A stretch of DNA of 64,000 nt, taken from contig CAJPQG010000001.1 of NCBI GenBank assembly GCA_905372785.1, forward strand, positions 62,001-126,000. The letters run 5' to 3'. This document shows, one piece after another, positions 7,303 through 15,832 of the stretch. Each line of letters begins with the position of its first letter. Positions within the stretch are counted from its first letter, which is position 1. The translations under genes were made by a program, and so were the position numbers. Below the pieces are notes generated by a model, which did not search any database, was not told where the DNA came from, and saw only the letters and a program-made list of their open reading frames with translations. Source of the stretch: Candidatus Saccharimonadota bacterium. GTDB lineage: Bacteria > Patescibacteriota > Saccharimonadia > Saccharimonadales > Saccharimonadaceae.

Positions 7303-8319
7303 TTATAGGATGTGGGAGCCTAGAGAGCGCCAGTAAAAGTCAGGGTCCAGCTTAAGCAGAATGCTGATTACTGCTGCTGCAATACTCCTCTCGCCCTTGC
7401 CGCGCGGATACATTATATTATTGAATGTAAACTCGCGTTCCCTGCTGATTACTAACTCAGCGCCCTGCAGGCGAATAGACAGCCTATAGTCTTCTTGAGT
7501 ATAAGTGTCCTCTGTGTGGCTCCACCGTTTAAAGTAAAACGCTTGCTTCGTACTATATCCAAAGCCATGCAGGTACGGGTACAGTTTCTCAACTGCCTCT
7601 ACGCACTGCATATATTCTTCTGTAGGACGGCCAGCTTCGCCTGCTCCGCGAATATACTCTATATTTTCAGGATTAGTTCCGTAGCCGCATTGGCTATCTA
7701 GCAAACGCTCACCGGCAGTTAACCTTTTATTACTGAGAAGATGCCAGTCACTGAGAATGTCAATGATATTCACCTTGTCATTCAGCGGCTGGAATGCACG
7801 CCTGCTCACCTCATCTTCAGGTAAGACATCAGGAATAAGAAGCAAAATATTGTATAGTTTTGCTATATAATCACTGATCTCTTTGCTACTGAGAATACGG
7901 CGATTGCCATTACCAACTAAGCCGCGCAGGACATCTGAAATATCCTGCTGAATTATGCAGAAGTTGTCGTACTGCCTATTCCGCTGAGCAAGCTCCACGT
8001 CGGTAAGATCTTTAATCTTTGGCAGTAGCTCCTGCAGGCCAGCACCTGTATGATTGTCATTTTCGCGGGCATAGTATGCGTTAAGGAACTCAGTACGATA
8101 TTCGATGAAGGCTTTCCTGTCATCATCCAGGTTTTGACGAAGGTTCTCGAGTAGCTCTTCGTCTGCTATCAGAGTCTTGTAGGTAGATACCTTGCGTGGC
8201 CTGGACTCTAGTGGAAGTTGCTGCTGCGTTAGCAGGCATTCCACATCATACTTCTTGGTATACTGAATTATTGCTCCCAGCACACCCCAGTTCGTAACAC
8301 GCTTAAACATTGTGATCAC
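7303..8319 (-). CDS. Hypothetical protein (orphan, 338 aa)
   Basis: I do not recognise this protein. The GTG at 8319 is preceded by GAAAGG with 6 nt spacing; an ATG three codons later (8310) is the alternative. The N-terminal 170 residues are largely helical and charged. The last 65 residues alternate strands and helices (LSIRLQGAELVI, RSIAAAVISILLKL) and might be a winged-helix-like module, which is a guess from the pattern. No signal peptide or membrane helix. Monocistronic, divergent from the orphan at 8657-9364, and ended by a strong terminator. Confidence 0.7.
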   Translation of the reverse strand: MITMFKRVTNWGVLGAIIQYTKKYDVECLLTQQQLPLESRPRKVSTYKTLIADEELLENLRQNLDDDRKAFIEYRTEFLNAYYARENDNHTGAGLQELLPKIKDLTDVELAQRNRQYDNFCIIQQDISDVLRGLVGNGNRRILSSKEISDYIAKLYNILLLIPDVLPEDEVSRRAFQPLNDKVNIIDILSDWHLLSNKRLTAGERLLDSQCGYGTNPENIEYIRGAGEAGRPTEEYMQCVEAVEKLYPYLHGFGYSTKQAFYFKRWSHTEDTYTQEDYRLSIRLQGAELVISREREFTFNNIMYPRGKGERSIAAAVISILLKLDPDFYWRSLGSHIL

Positions 8320-8656
8320 TCACAACCTTTCTATCTCTCGTCACAAAACGGAAAAATACGCTTTCTCTCTAACCAAGAGAACCATATTCTCAAAGTACAC
8401 ACAGCCAAGCCCACGGGATGCAGGCCTGCGACAAAAACTGTGCGCCACGCATTTGTGAGCTAGTAAGCCTATTATATACGGGTATGGCATAAAGTGCAAG
8501 TTGATGGGTGAGTGATATACGTTAGGTAACCTAGTTGCGAATATAGCCATAGTGTGGCACAATAAGATCAGATTCATTCATTGGATTTGAGCGCATGCAG
8601 GTTGTATTCGCTCATCCGGAGTGAAGCCCTGTGTGCACCTTGATTATTAGGAAGTG
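8320..8656. other. Divergent intergenic region between two orphans
   Basis: Holds the leader of the minus-strand orphan (GAAAGG box at about 8325-8330) and, on the plus side, the 8583-8640 element. A 78-codon frame on the minus strand (8341-8577) has no ribosome binding site and unusual composition; I do not call it. Confidence 0.45.
8583..8640 (+). promoter_or_regulatory. Shared leader element, copy 1
   Basis: Matches 36144-36202 (minus) at about 44 of 57 positions. A GAGCG/CGCTC stem around a variable loop is followed by CATCCGGAGTG and CCCTGTGTGC. Both copies sit directly upstream of unrelated orphan genes. Confidence 0.55.
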
Positions 8657-9364
8657 ATGAAATTGCTGATCGATTTTGATACAAATGCTGAAAGCCAAAT
8701 TCAGGCGAAGAAACAGCATACAGCTCCTGCGATGTCAAAATTATTTCCGGGACTTAAGCGGTTACTGGAGAGTGATCACTCGCTAGACTGTCTAATCGTC
8801 CCTCTGCTTGACACCGATTGGTTTAACTGTGGCGGAGAGAAGTTGAAGCCAGGGCTAATTTACTGGCTGGCTGGTGTGGCGACGCGTCTTCTTAATGGGA
8901 CGGGTCGACCAGCTGAACGGTCTACGTCGCCAGGTGTTTGGGATAGCCATAAGGTTACTCGTGATGAGAAAGAGCGCGCGCTGGGTAGGGCATTTGCTCA
9001 GCATCGAATCGTGCTCAACAATTTGTTGAACGTAGCAAAGCCGTTTTCGGCTGGTAATGTTTCAGAATTGAATGTTCCTGCGGGGCAGCTTCAGCGATCT
9101 TTATCTCAGCTTGCTGGTACCTTACAGCTGCGAGAGGGAGATCTGCCCACGCTGCTGGTTTGTATTGGCATGAGCGAGCAGTTTGATAAAGCTATTACCA
9201 ATAGGACCGGCTTGCGTAGTAAGCACCTATTAGTACGCACGGTTGATAACCGGATTGTGCTATATAGCGCCGGCGAAGCAGACCAGGTATCTAAAGAGGT
9301 GAAGGAGCTGAAGGAAATCCTGGGGCTTGGAGACGAGCTTGAGCTAGTAACCCGCTCCTACTAA
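8657..9364 (+). CDS. Hypothetical protein (orphan, 235 aa)
   Basis: I do not recognise this protein. The ATG at 8657 is chosen because AGGA sits 4 nt upstream; the GTG one codon earlier is too close to it. The protein is a soluble mixed alpha/beta protein starting MKLLIDFD, with hydrophobic strands (LDCLIVPLLD, LPTLLVCIG, RIVLYSAGE) and a charged C-terminal helix (QVSKEVKELKEILGL). No signal peptide. It is one of the few orphans on the plus strand and ends at a strong two-part terminator. Confidence 0.7.
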   Translation: MKLLIDFDTNAESQIQAKKQHTAPAMSKLFPGLKRLLESDHSLDCLIVPLLDTDWFNCGGEKLKPGLIYWLAGVATRLLNGTGRPAERSTSPGVWDSHKVTRDEKERALGRAFAQHRIVLNNLLNVAKPFSAGNVSELNVPAGQLQRSLSQLAGTLQLREGDLPTLLVCIGMSEQFDKAITNRTGLRSKHLLVRTVDNRIVLYSAGEADQVSKEVKELKEILGLGDELELVTRSY

Positions 9365-9388
9365 AAGTAAATAGCCATCACGCGCACA

Positions 9389-9433
9389 GGCCCCCGAGGT
9401 GCTATGCAGTAACTTGCATAGTAGCCCCGGGGG
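9389..9433 (+). terminator. Terminator of orphan gene 8657-9364
   Basis: GCCCCCG/CGGGGG outer pairing with an inner CTATGCA/TGCATAG stem, followed by TTTTACTTTTT. Confidence 0.85.
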
Positions 9434-9469
9434 TTTTACTTTTTGCTAAAAACTAAGTGGCAGCAAAAA

Positions 9470-9493
9470 CCCGGGAAACATATGGTTCCCGGG
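9470..9493 (-). terminator. Terminator of ABC transporter operon
   Basis: CCCGGGAA/TTCCCGGG stem, followed on the minus strand by TTTTTGCTG. Confidence 0.85.
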
Positions 9494-9513
9494 CAGTGTT
9501 ATATTTTGCTGGG

Positions 9514-10734
9514 TTATGATCGTTTCTCTTTGTAGAAAATAGCTTTGAGCGATAGCACCTTATTATATTCGATTGAGCCATAGTGGAAGAGGCGGATGGC
9601 AATCCAGAAGGTGATACCAGCACTGACAATCAAGATGCCGGCTGCGAGTAGCCCTTCTCCAAGCGGTAGGTTGCCTGTTGCATTGCGGATTAGGAGCGGC
9701 ATTGGTGAGGTAAGTGGCACTAGTGAGATGATGCGAACTAGTAGTGCATCTGGCGTTGAGATGATGAGCATGATGAAATATAGCGGTACGTAGAATAGCG
9801 TCATCAAAACACCAAGGAAGCTACCAGCTTCTTTGGCTGTTGGTACTGCAGCGCCAACAGCAATCACCAGTCCAGCAAAGAATGCAAAGCCAGCGGTACT
9901 AATTAAGGCACTCATGGCGATGCGAACAGGCTCGATTTGTATGTGTTTGACCATATCGAGCGGTACTCCTGCTGTTTTATCTAGCACAAGATACGTGACA
10001 ATCGTCATAAGAGTCATGATAATGATTTGCATTGCCGCAAGAATAACGATAGAAAGAATTTTTCCAAAAATCAGTGTGCGTGGTTGGATGGTCGTGAGGA
10101 TCATCTCGGTGACGCGGTTTTCCTTCTCTTCTGAGGTGCTGGTAAGAATAGGGTTCACAAACGTCATCAGTACAATATATAGCAAAATCAGAAAGGCTGC
10201 CGGGATAATCATACTACCGATAGGGTCGTATTGGTGCCCATTACGGTAAAAGGTGCTATTGGTTTGTAATTTACCGGCGATAATTTGCTGGTCTGCAGCA
10301 TCAATCTTGCTATTGACCGAACTTTTTAGCAGTTGCTGCGCCATAGTTTCGTAGCGGTTGTTATTGAAGATGTTTTCATCTTTTGCATACACTTCAACCG
10401 GTTGCTCCCCTACCTGCTTTGGAATAAATATAACAGCATCCTTGCGGCCGTGCTTTACGTCTGAAATAGCACTATCCTTGTCGGTAGCTTTTGTAAAGGC
10501 GTGTTCTCCCTGGAAGGCTTCCTTGCTCACCTTGCCCGATTGGTCGATAATGACAATGCGATCAGAACCGCTTGCTAACTGCTTGAGCTGGTCGCTCGAG
10601 GCTTTATTTGAGAAAACCATAATACCACTGATAATGGCAATAATAATTGGTGGTAGCAGGATGCTTAGCCAAAAACTTTGCTTTTTCAGGGTGCGCAGAA
10701 TTTCAAAGCGCATAACAGTCTTTAGATTAAACAT
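9514..10734 (-). CDS. ABC-2 type transporter permease (NatB-like)
   Basis: Membrane half of an ABC exporter, 406 aa. The start is the ATG at 10734 with GGAGGAGC upstream, overlapping the ATPase stop by 8 nt. There is one N-terminal membrane helix (about 20-40), a large extracytoplasmic domain (about 45-170) and then five to six helices to the end, the arrangement of Na+-exporter permeases of the NatB type. EEKENRVTEMILTTI is the usual coupling motif after the second helix. The substrate cannot be told from sequence. Confidence 0.88.
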   Translation of the reverse strand: MFNLKTVMRFEILRTLKKQSFWLSILLPPIIIAIISGIMVFSNKASSDQLKQLASGSDRIVIIDQSGKVSKEAFQGEHAFTKATDKDSAISDVKHGRKDAVIFIPKQVGEQPVEVYAKDENIFNNNRYETMAQQLLKSSVNSKIDAADQQIIAGKLQTNSTFYRNGHQYDPIGSMIIPAAFLILLYIVLMTFVNPILTSTSEEKENRVTEMILTTIQPRTLIFGKILSIVILAAMQIIIMTLMTIVTYLVLDKTAGVPLDMVKHIQIEPVRIAMSALISTAGFAFFAGLVIAVGAAVPTAKEAGSFLGVLMTLFYVPLYFIMLIISTPDALLVRIISLVPLTSPMPLLIRNATGNLPLGEGLLAAGILIVSAGITFWIAIRLFHYGSIEYNKVLSLKAIFYKEKRS

Positions 10735-11497
10735 GGTGCTCCTCCTCTGCTGGCTGATCTTGAACGGTATATGAGTAGAGGTCAACGAAAATGTCATCGA
10801 TCGACTTACCACCGTGCGCTGCCCGAACTTCGGCTACGGTACCATAGGCTGCGGCTTTGCCGTCTTTTAGTAGAATGAGTCGGTCGCACAACTCTTCCAC
10901 TTCTGCCATATCGTGGGTAACCAGAATGATAGTCGCTCCGGCTGCGCGGCGCTCCTCAATGAGGCTACGGAGTAGGCGGCGATTGACTGGGTCGAAGCCT
11001 TTGGTCGGCTCGTCAAGGATGAGTAGCTCTGGGTTGTTCATCATAGTGATGCCAAGCTGTACTTTTTGCTGCTGGCCACCAGAGAGCTTACTCAGCTTGG
11101 TTTTGGCTTTGTCGGCAAGGCTTACTTTTTTAAGGAATTCTAGGCTATAGGTTTTTGCATCTTTGCGGCTCATGCCCTTTAGTTCTCCAAAGTAAAGCAT
11201 CACATCAAGCACGGTTTCATTGCGGTATAACCCGCGCTCTTCTGGTAGATAGCCGATAATTTCCCCGTTTTTAGGAGAATAGGCGTGGCCATTAATGGTG
11301 AGGCTACCGCCATCAGCAATATAGATGCCGAGTAGCGTGCGGATAATAGTTGTTTTTCCTGATCCGTTGCTGCCGAGGAGGCCGAAGGTTTCACCACGGC
11401 GTACCTCGAATGATAGACCGTCGATAATAGTTGTTTTGCCAAATGACTTTGTCAGGTGGGTTACCTGGACGATTGGCGATAATTGCGTCATTGTCAT
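10727..11497 (-). CDS. ABC transporter ATP-binding protein (NatA-like)
   Basis: ATPase half of the exporter. Numbered from ATG 11497: Walker A GSNGSGKTT (about 38-46), Q-loop region GYLPEERGLY, signature LSGGQQQKV, Walker B LLILDEPTKG, and H-loop VTHD. The frame is open to 11602, but a -10 CATACT (11504-11509) with TTGCAA (11528-11533) 18 bp upstream ends 6 nt before this ATG, and no ribosome binding site is present, so a leaderless start is likely. ATG 11491 two codons later is also possible. Confidence 0.9.
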   Translation of the reverse strand: MTMTQLSPIVQVTHLTKSFGKTTIIDGLSFEVRRGETFGLLGSNGSGKTTIIRTLLGIYIADGGSLTINGHAYSPKNGEIIGYLPEERGLYRNETVLDVMLYFGELKGMSRKDAKTYSLEFLKKVSLADKAKTKLSKLSGGQQQKVQLGITMMNNPELLILDEPTKGFDPVNRRLLRSLIEERRAAGATIILVTHDMAEVEELCDRLILLKDGKAAAYGTVAEVRAAHGGKSIDDIFVDLYSYTVQDQPAEEEHHV

Positions 11498-11503
11498 ATG
11501 CAA

Positions 11504-11533
11504 AGTATGACACAGGGGGCGGTGTACTTGCAA
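11504..11533 (-). promoter_or_regulatory. Leaderless promoter of ABC operon
   Basis: TTGCAA (11528-11533), 18 bp, CATACT (11504-11509), then 6 nt to the ATG. It faces away from the tgt promoter. Confidence 0.6.
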
Positions 11534-11542
11534 ACAGTAATC

Positions 11543-11571
11543 TGGCAGAACTATGTAATACATTGTATAAT
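11543..11571 (+). promoter_or_regulatory. tgt promoter
   Basis: TGGCAG (11543-11548), 17 bp, TATAAT (11566-11571). Confidence 0.65.
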
Positions 11572-11595
11572 GGCTGCAGTAGTAAGGAGGTGCAA

Positions 11596-12840
11596 ATGAC
11601 ACAACAAAATACAGAGCAGCCCCCGTTTTGGTTTGAGGTGCACAGTCGATTGCCCGGCCGACACGGGCGAACGGGTACGATCCATACGCCGCATGGAGTT
11701 ATTCAAACTCCGGCCTTTATTCCTGTCGGTACGCAGGCTACCCTGAAGGCACTTACTCCCGAGCAGCTGGCGGCAACTGGCGCGCAGGCTATGCTAGCCA
11801 ATGCCTACCATTTATATTTGCGGCCAGGTGCCGAAATTGTTGACCAAGCCGGCGGGCTAGGTGCGTTTGCTAATTGGCCGGGGCCTACCTTCACCGATAG
11901 TGGTGGCTTTCAAGTGATGAGCCTGGGCGTTGGTTTTAAAAAAGTGATCGACATGACCGGCCAAGAACAAGGCCAGTACGCTGCAAAAAAAGATAAGCTA
12001 GCCTGGATTGATGATGATGGCGTTACGTTTAAGTCGCACCTCGATGGTAGTCGGCACCGCTTTAATCCAGAAGTGTCAATGCAGATTCAGCATCAGCTTG
12101 GGGCTGATATTATCTTTTCGTTTGATGAGCTGACGACGTTGCACCACAGCTATGCATATCAGGTTGAGTCGCTAGCTCGGCGTACGCATCCTTGGGCTGA
12201 GCGCAGTTTGCGGGAACATAAGCGCCTCACTGCAGAGCGCGCTGATAAGCCATATCAAGCATTGTTTGGCGTTATTCAGGGGGCAGATTATGAAGATTTG
12301 CGTCGACAGTCGGCGCGGTTTTATGGTGAGCGTGATTTTGATGGCTTTGGTTTGGGCGGCGCGCTGCGTAAGGAAAATATTGGCCAAATCGTAGGTTGGA
12401 TGTGTGATGAATTGCCAGAGGCTAAGCCACGCCATATGCTGGGCATTTCGGAGCCAGATGATATATTTGCCTGTATTGAGGCGGGTGCCGACACCTTCGA
12501 TTGCGTGTCCCCTGCTCGAGTGGGGCGAAATGGGGCGCTATATTCACCGTATGGCCGAATTAATATTACTGGTCGCCGCTTTAAAGATGATTTCCGACCA
12601 TTTGATGCAGATTGTGATTGTTACACCTGCCAGAATTACAGCCGAGCATATTTACACCACCTGTTCCGTGCCAAAGAGATGCTTGCTGGCACACTGGCCA
12701 CAATCCACAACCAGCGGTTTATTGTGCGACTAGTGGACAACATTCGACAAAGCATTGCAGACGGTAGCTTCGATGAGCTACGGGCCAAGGTGCTAGCTGA
12801 GTATTACACACCAGCTGCAGAACGACCCCAGGGCTGGTAG
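11596..12840 (+). CDS. tgt: tRNA-guanine transglycosylase
   Basis: Exchanges guanine-34 of GUN-anticodon tRNAs for a queuosine precursor. The ATG at 11596 follows AAGGAGG; the longer frame from 11431 has no support. Key features are DSGGFQV (D101 active-site aspartate), FDCVSPARVGRNG (nucleophile region) and the zinc site DCDCYTCQ with a downstream histidine in LHHLF. At 414 aa it is longer than the usual 370-380. The extra residues fall around 113-135 (GQEQGQYAAKKDK), before the conserved GVTFKSHLDG. No other queuosine gene is present nearby, so the base is probably salvaged or supplied from elsewhere (inference). Confidence 0.95.
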   Translation: MTQQNTEQPPFWFEVHSRLPGRHGRTGTIHTPHGVIQTPAFIPVGTQATLKALTPEQLAATGAQAMLANAYHLYLRPGAEIVDQAGGLGAFANWPGPTFTDSGGFQVMSLGVGFKKVIDMTGQEQGQYAAKKDKLAWIDDDGVTFKSHLDGSRHRFNPEVSMQIQHQLGADIIFSFDELTTLHHSYAYQVESLARRTHPWAERSLREHKRLTAERADKPYQALFGVIQGADYEDLRRQSARFYGERDFDGFGLGGALRKENIGQIVGWMCDELPEAKPRHMLGISEPDDIFACIEAGADTFDCVSPARVGRNGALYSPYGRINITGRRFKDDFRPFDADCDCYTCQNYSRAYLHHLFRAKEMLAGTLATIHNQRFIVRLVDNIRQSIADGSFDELRAKVLAEYYTPAAERPQGW

Positions 12841-12903
12841 CTCCCTCTGTTATATAGACTGACCCTATTGCTAAATGCTCATGGCAATACCCAGTAAAGC
12901 TGG

Positions 12904-12909
12904 TATAAT
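12904..12909 (+). promoter_or_regulatory. -10 box of leaderless permease gene
   Basis: TATAAT ends 7 nt before the ATG at 12917. A TGGCAA lies 16 bp upstream. Confidence 0.6.
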
Positions 12910-12916
12910 AGACTTC

Positions 12917-14167
12917 ATGAAAGTGAAGATACAGATTGATACACAAACATTTGTGCGTTTCTGGCTGGTGGTAATTGGGTTTGCGGCTGCAGGTTGGTTA
13001 CTATTTACTGCCCGGGAGGCGCTTACTATTATTGGCGTTTCGTTTTTCCTAGCAATTGCTCTGTCTAAGCCGGTGGCAACGCTCGCAAAAATGCTACCAA
13101 ACCGTAGCCGAGTAGGCGGCACAGCTATTGCCTTTGTGCTTATTGTTGTTGCACTTGGCATTTTTGGCTTTTTGGTGGTACCTCCAATCATTGAACAGAC
13201 TGCTAAGATTGCAAGCACTGTGCCGTCTTTGGTAGAAAATGCTCAAAATCAGTGGCATGGACTATCTGGTTTGGTGCAGCGGTATCATTTAGAGCCTCAG
13301 GTAAACCAGGCGGCAGAGTCGGTGCGCTCAAGTGTCGTGACCATAGCGCAAGGTGCTGGCGGTATGCTGGTAAGCGGCATTGGATCAGCGGCATCACTAC
13401 TAACGGCTAGCTTGCTTGTGCTTGTGCTTACCTTCCTGATGCTGGTGGAAGGTCCGGTGTGGGTCGATCGTATTTGGTTGCTATACACTAATCGCTCACG
13501 AATGCTTTATCACCGGGGGTTGCTCGATAAAATGTATAATGTGGTGACGAACTACGTAAATGGTCAGCTGCTTGTCTCAATGATTGGTGGCTTGAATGCT
13601 GGGCTAGCGGTATTTATTCTTAGTCTGTTCACCGGTATTCCCGCTAATCTTGCGATGCCAGTTATTGCACTTACCTTTGTGCTTTCGCTTATCCCAATGT
13701 TTGGTGCCACTATCGCCGGAGCGCTAGCTACTGCGCTGCTTGCGCTGAACGATCTAACAGCGGCGGTTATTTATGTCATCTTCTTTATCGTATATCAGCA
13801 GCTTGAAAATAACTTGATTGCTCCTGTGGTGCAGTCTCGTTCGATCAATCTTTCAGCCTTAGTGATTTTAACGGCCGTGACAATCGGTACCTACATGTTT
13901 GGCATTGCGGGCGGTATCATCTCGATCCCAATTGCGGGTTGTATCAAGATTTTACTCGAGGATTATGTCGCACGTCGGCGGTCTGCTCAGGCTAAAACAA
14001 AGCTAAAGAAAGCTATTGCAAAAGTGGCAAGAGGCGAGTCGGCAGCTGCGACCGAAGAGGCTGTTCCTGCCGGTGAAGCTGAACATGAAGCTGGTGGTAA
14101 CCAGAAAGTAAAAGCCGCTTCTGGTAAAAAGAAGCATAAAAAACACCGTGGCAGTACATCAGCTTAA
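12917..14167 (+). CDS. AI-2E family transporter (PerM-like permease)
   Basis: Integral membrane protein of the AI-2E/PerM family, 416 aa from the ATG at 12917. The frame is open from 12875, but the -10 box lies between these two starts. There are about eight hydrophobic segments, with two at the N-terminus, a soluble helical stretch (about 85-135), and then the conserved block YVNGQLLVSMIGGLNAG and the LSLIPMFGATI region. The last 60 residues form a Lys/Ala/Glu-rich tail. Family members transport small solutes or ions; the substrate here is unknown. Confidence 0.88.
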   Translation: MKVKIQIDTQTFVRFWLVVIGFAAAGWLLFTAREALTIIGVSFFLAIALSKPVATLAKMLPNRSRVGGTAIAFVLIVVALGIFGFLVVPPIIEQTAKIASTVPSLVENAQNQWHGLSGLVQRYHLEPQVNQAAESVRSSVVTIAQGAGGMLVSGIGSAASLLTASLLVLVLTFLMLVEGPVWVDRIWLLYTNRSRMLYHRGLLDKMYNVVTNYVNGQLLVSMIGGLNAGLAVFILSLFTGIPANLAMPVIALTFVLSLIPMFGATIAGALATALLALNDLTAAVIYVIFFIVYQQLENNLIAPVVQSRSINLSALVILTAVTIGTYMFGIAGGIISIPIAGCIKILLEDYVARRRSAQAKTKLKKAIAKVARGESAAATEEAVPAGEAEHEAGGNQKVKAASGKKKHKKHRGSTSA

Positions 14168-14220
14168 GCGGGTGAATTAGCTAGCAGTGTGGTGCCGCGT
14201 TAGAACTACGGCATACCAAT

Positions 14221-14245
14221 ACCCCTTACTAAGTCAGTAAGGGGT
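14221..14245. terminator. Shared hairpin between convergent genes
   Basis: ACCCCTTACT/AGTAAGGGGT stem between the AI-2E gene and cysS, usable from both sides. T-runs are weak. Confidence 0.65.
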
Positions 14246-14267
14246 TATAGTTTAGTGGAGGCGCGGC

Positions 14268-15749
14268 CTAGGTGAGCCAATACCATTGGCTACCATTGGC
14301 TGTATCTCGCACGGCAATTTTTTGCTCGGCCAGAGTATCACGAATCCTGTCTGCTTCGTGCCAGTCTTTGCGCGTGCGGGCGGCTTCCCGTTTGGTGATA
14401 AGCTGCTGCAGCTCTGGCGTAATATTACGCGATGAAGCTCGCAAATCAAGGCCAAGTGTGCCGTCGATCATATGCAGAAAAGCATCAAAGGCTGTGGCTG
14501 ACAATGCCTCTGGGTCCGTCTTCTCAATTGCGTCAATAGCAGCATCGACCACCGTAAGTGCTGCTGCGGTATTAAGGTCTTGCCAAAGCGCCGCACTAAA
14601 ATCATGAGCAAATGCACCAAAAAAGGTATCGCGCTGTGCGGCCTGTAACGCTGCGGCAATGTCTGTTGCTGTGGCGGTTTCATCTAAAGGTTGGCCTGTC
14701 TGCCAGCGCAGCGCACTTGCTTGTCGCCAGTGTGCAAGGCGTTGCCCTGCCGCATGTATCGTATCATCAGAATAGAGTGTACTTTTGCGGTAGTGAGATT
14801 GCAGTACTAACAGACGAAAAGCCAGCGGGTCGATGCCTTTTTCGGTTAGATCGCGCAGGGTTAAGAAATTATGCAGGCTTTTACTCATTTTTTTGCCATC
14901 TACCAAAATATGCTCGTTGTGCAAAAAGAGTGCTGCATAGGTGGCGTGCAGATCATCTGCCAGTGCGGTACTTTGCGCAATTTCGTTTTCGTGGTGTGGA
15001 AAGGCCAAATCGATGCCGCCGGTGTGAATATCAAATGGCAACCCTAGGCTCAATTGGCTCATGGCTGAGCATTCAATATGCCACCCCGGACGGCCTGCGT
15101 AGTTAGTGCCGTCAATGACAAAATCCCAGGCTGGCTCCCCTGGCTTTTGCAGCTTCCACAGCGCAAAATCATGGGCGGCGTCTTTATCATACTCATCATT
15201 GTTAATGCGCTGCCGCTTATCTGCTTGGCCTAAGTCTAGCTCGGTGAGCTGGCCATAAGTTTTGCCCGAGGCCTGGTAAGCTGCAATTGAAAAGTAAATG
15301 CCATCATCGGCAATATAGGCGACACCCGCGTTCACTAGCTTGGTAATGAGTGATTGCATTGCTGCCATGGCTGGTTGACTCGTGGCGCGAATAAAGGTGT
15401 ACGCGCTAGTGTCGTTACCGACTGTTGTCATATCTTGCAAAAATTGTTCACCAAAAAATGTAGTCACATTAGTTAGTGCTTCATTTGGAGCAGCTTCAGG
15501 GTGCATTTCGGCGCTGCGGCGAATGGTTTTGTCATCCACATCGGTAAAGTTCATCGTGTGCTGCACTCGAAAGCCTGCTAGTTGCAGGGCACGCCGCAAC
15601 GTATCGGCTGCGATAAAGGCACTTAAGTTACCAATGTGGACGTAGTCATATACGGTTGGTCCACATGAATAAATGCGGAATGTATCCCCTGTCAGCGGCG
15701 TAACTGGCGCGATAGTTTTTGTTAAAGAGTTGTATAAGGAAACGCTCAT
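14268..15749 (-). CDS. cysS: Cysteinyl-tRNA synthetase
   Basis: Charges tRNA-Cys with cysteine; 493 aa, standard length. SCGPTVYDYVHIGN carries the first zinc cysteine and the HIGH-type motif. ECSAMS and PHHENEIAQS supply the other zinc ligands and active-site histidines. KMSKSL is the signature loop, and the anticodon-binding helical end follows. The start at 15749 has an AAAGGACC site. It follows a DHH phosphoesterase on the same strand. Confidence 0.97.
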   Translation of the reverse strand: MSVSLYNSLTKTIAPVTPLTGDTFRIYSCGPTVYDYVHIGNLSAFIAADTLRRALQLAGFRVQHTMNFTDVDDKTIRRSAEMHPEAAPNEALTNVTTFFGEQFLQDMTTVGNDTSAYTFIRATSQPAMAAMQSLITKLVNAGVAYIADDGIYFSIAAYQASGKTYGQLTELDLGQADKRQRINNDEYDKDAAHDFALWKLQKPGEPAWDFVIDGTNYAGRPGWHIECSAMSQLSLGLPFDIHTGGIDLAFPHHENEIAQSTALADDLHATYAALFLHNEHILVDGKKMSKSLHNFLTLRDLTEKGIDPLAFRLLVLQSHYRKSTLYSDDTIHAAGQRLAHWRQASALRWQTGQPLDETATATDIAAALQAAQRDTFFGAFAHDFSAALWQDLNTAAALTVVDAAIDAIEKTDPEALSATAFDAFLHMIDGTLGLDLRASSRNITPELQQLITKREAARTRKDWHEADRIRDTLAEQKIAVRDTANGSQWYWLT

Positions 15750-15832
15750 AAGGTCCTTTCGTTGTCATGGTTAGCTTCGCTTGGCCCGGTGAAGTTCGCG
15801 GGGTGCAGCAGCTTGGCACGCTTCCGATGCGG

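Noticed and set aside
8341..8577. 78-codon minus-strand frame in the divergent region
   Set aside because: No ribosome binding site, Cys/His-rich unusual composition, and it covers the leader of the orphan 7303-8319.
9833..10249. 138-codon plus-strand frame opposite the ABC permease
   Set aside because: It is antisense of a clear membrane protein; the Ile/Met-rich sequence is a mirror effect.
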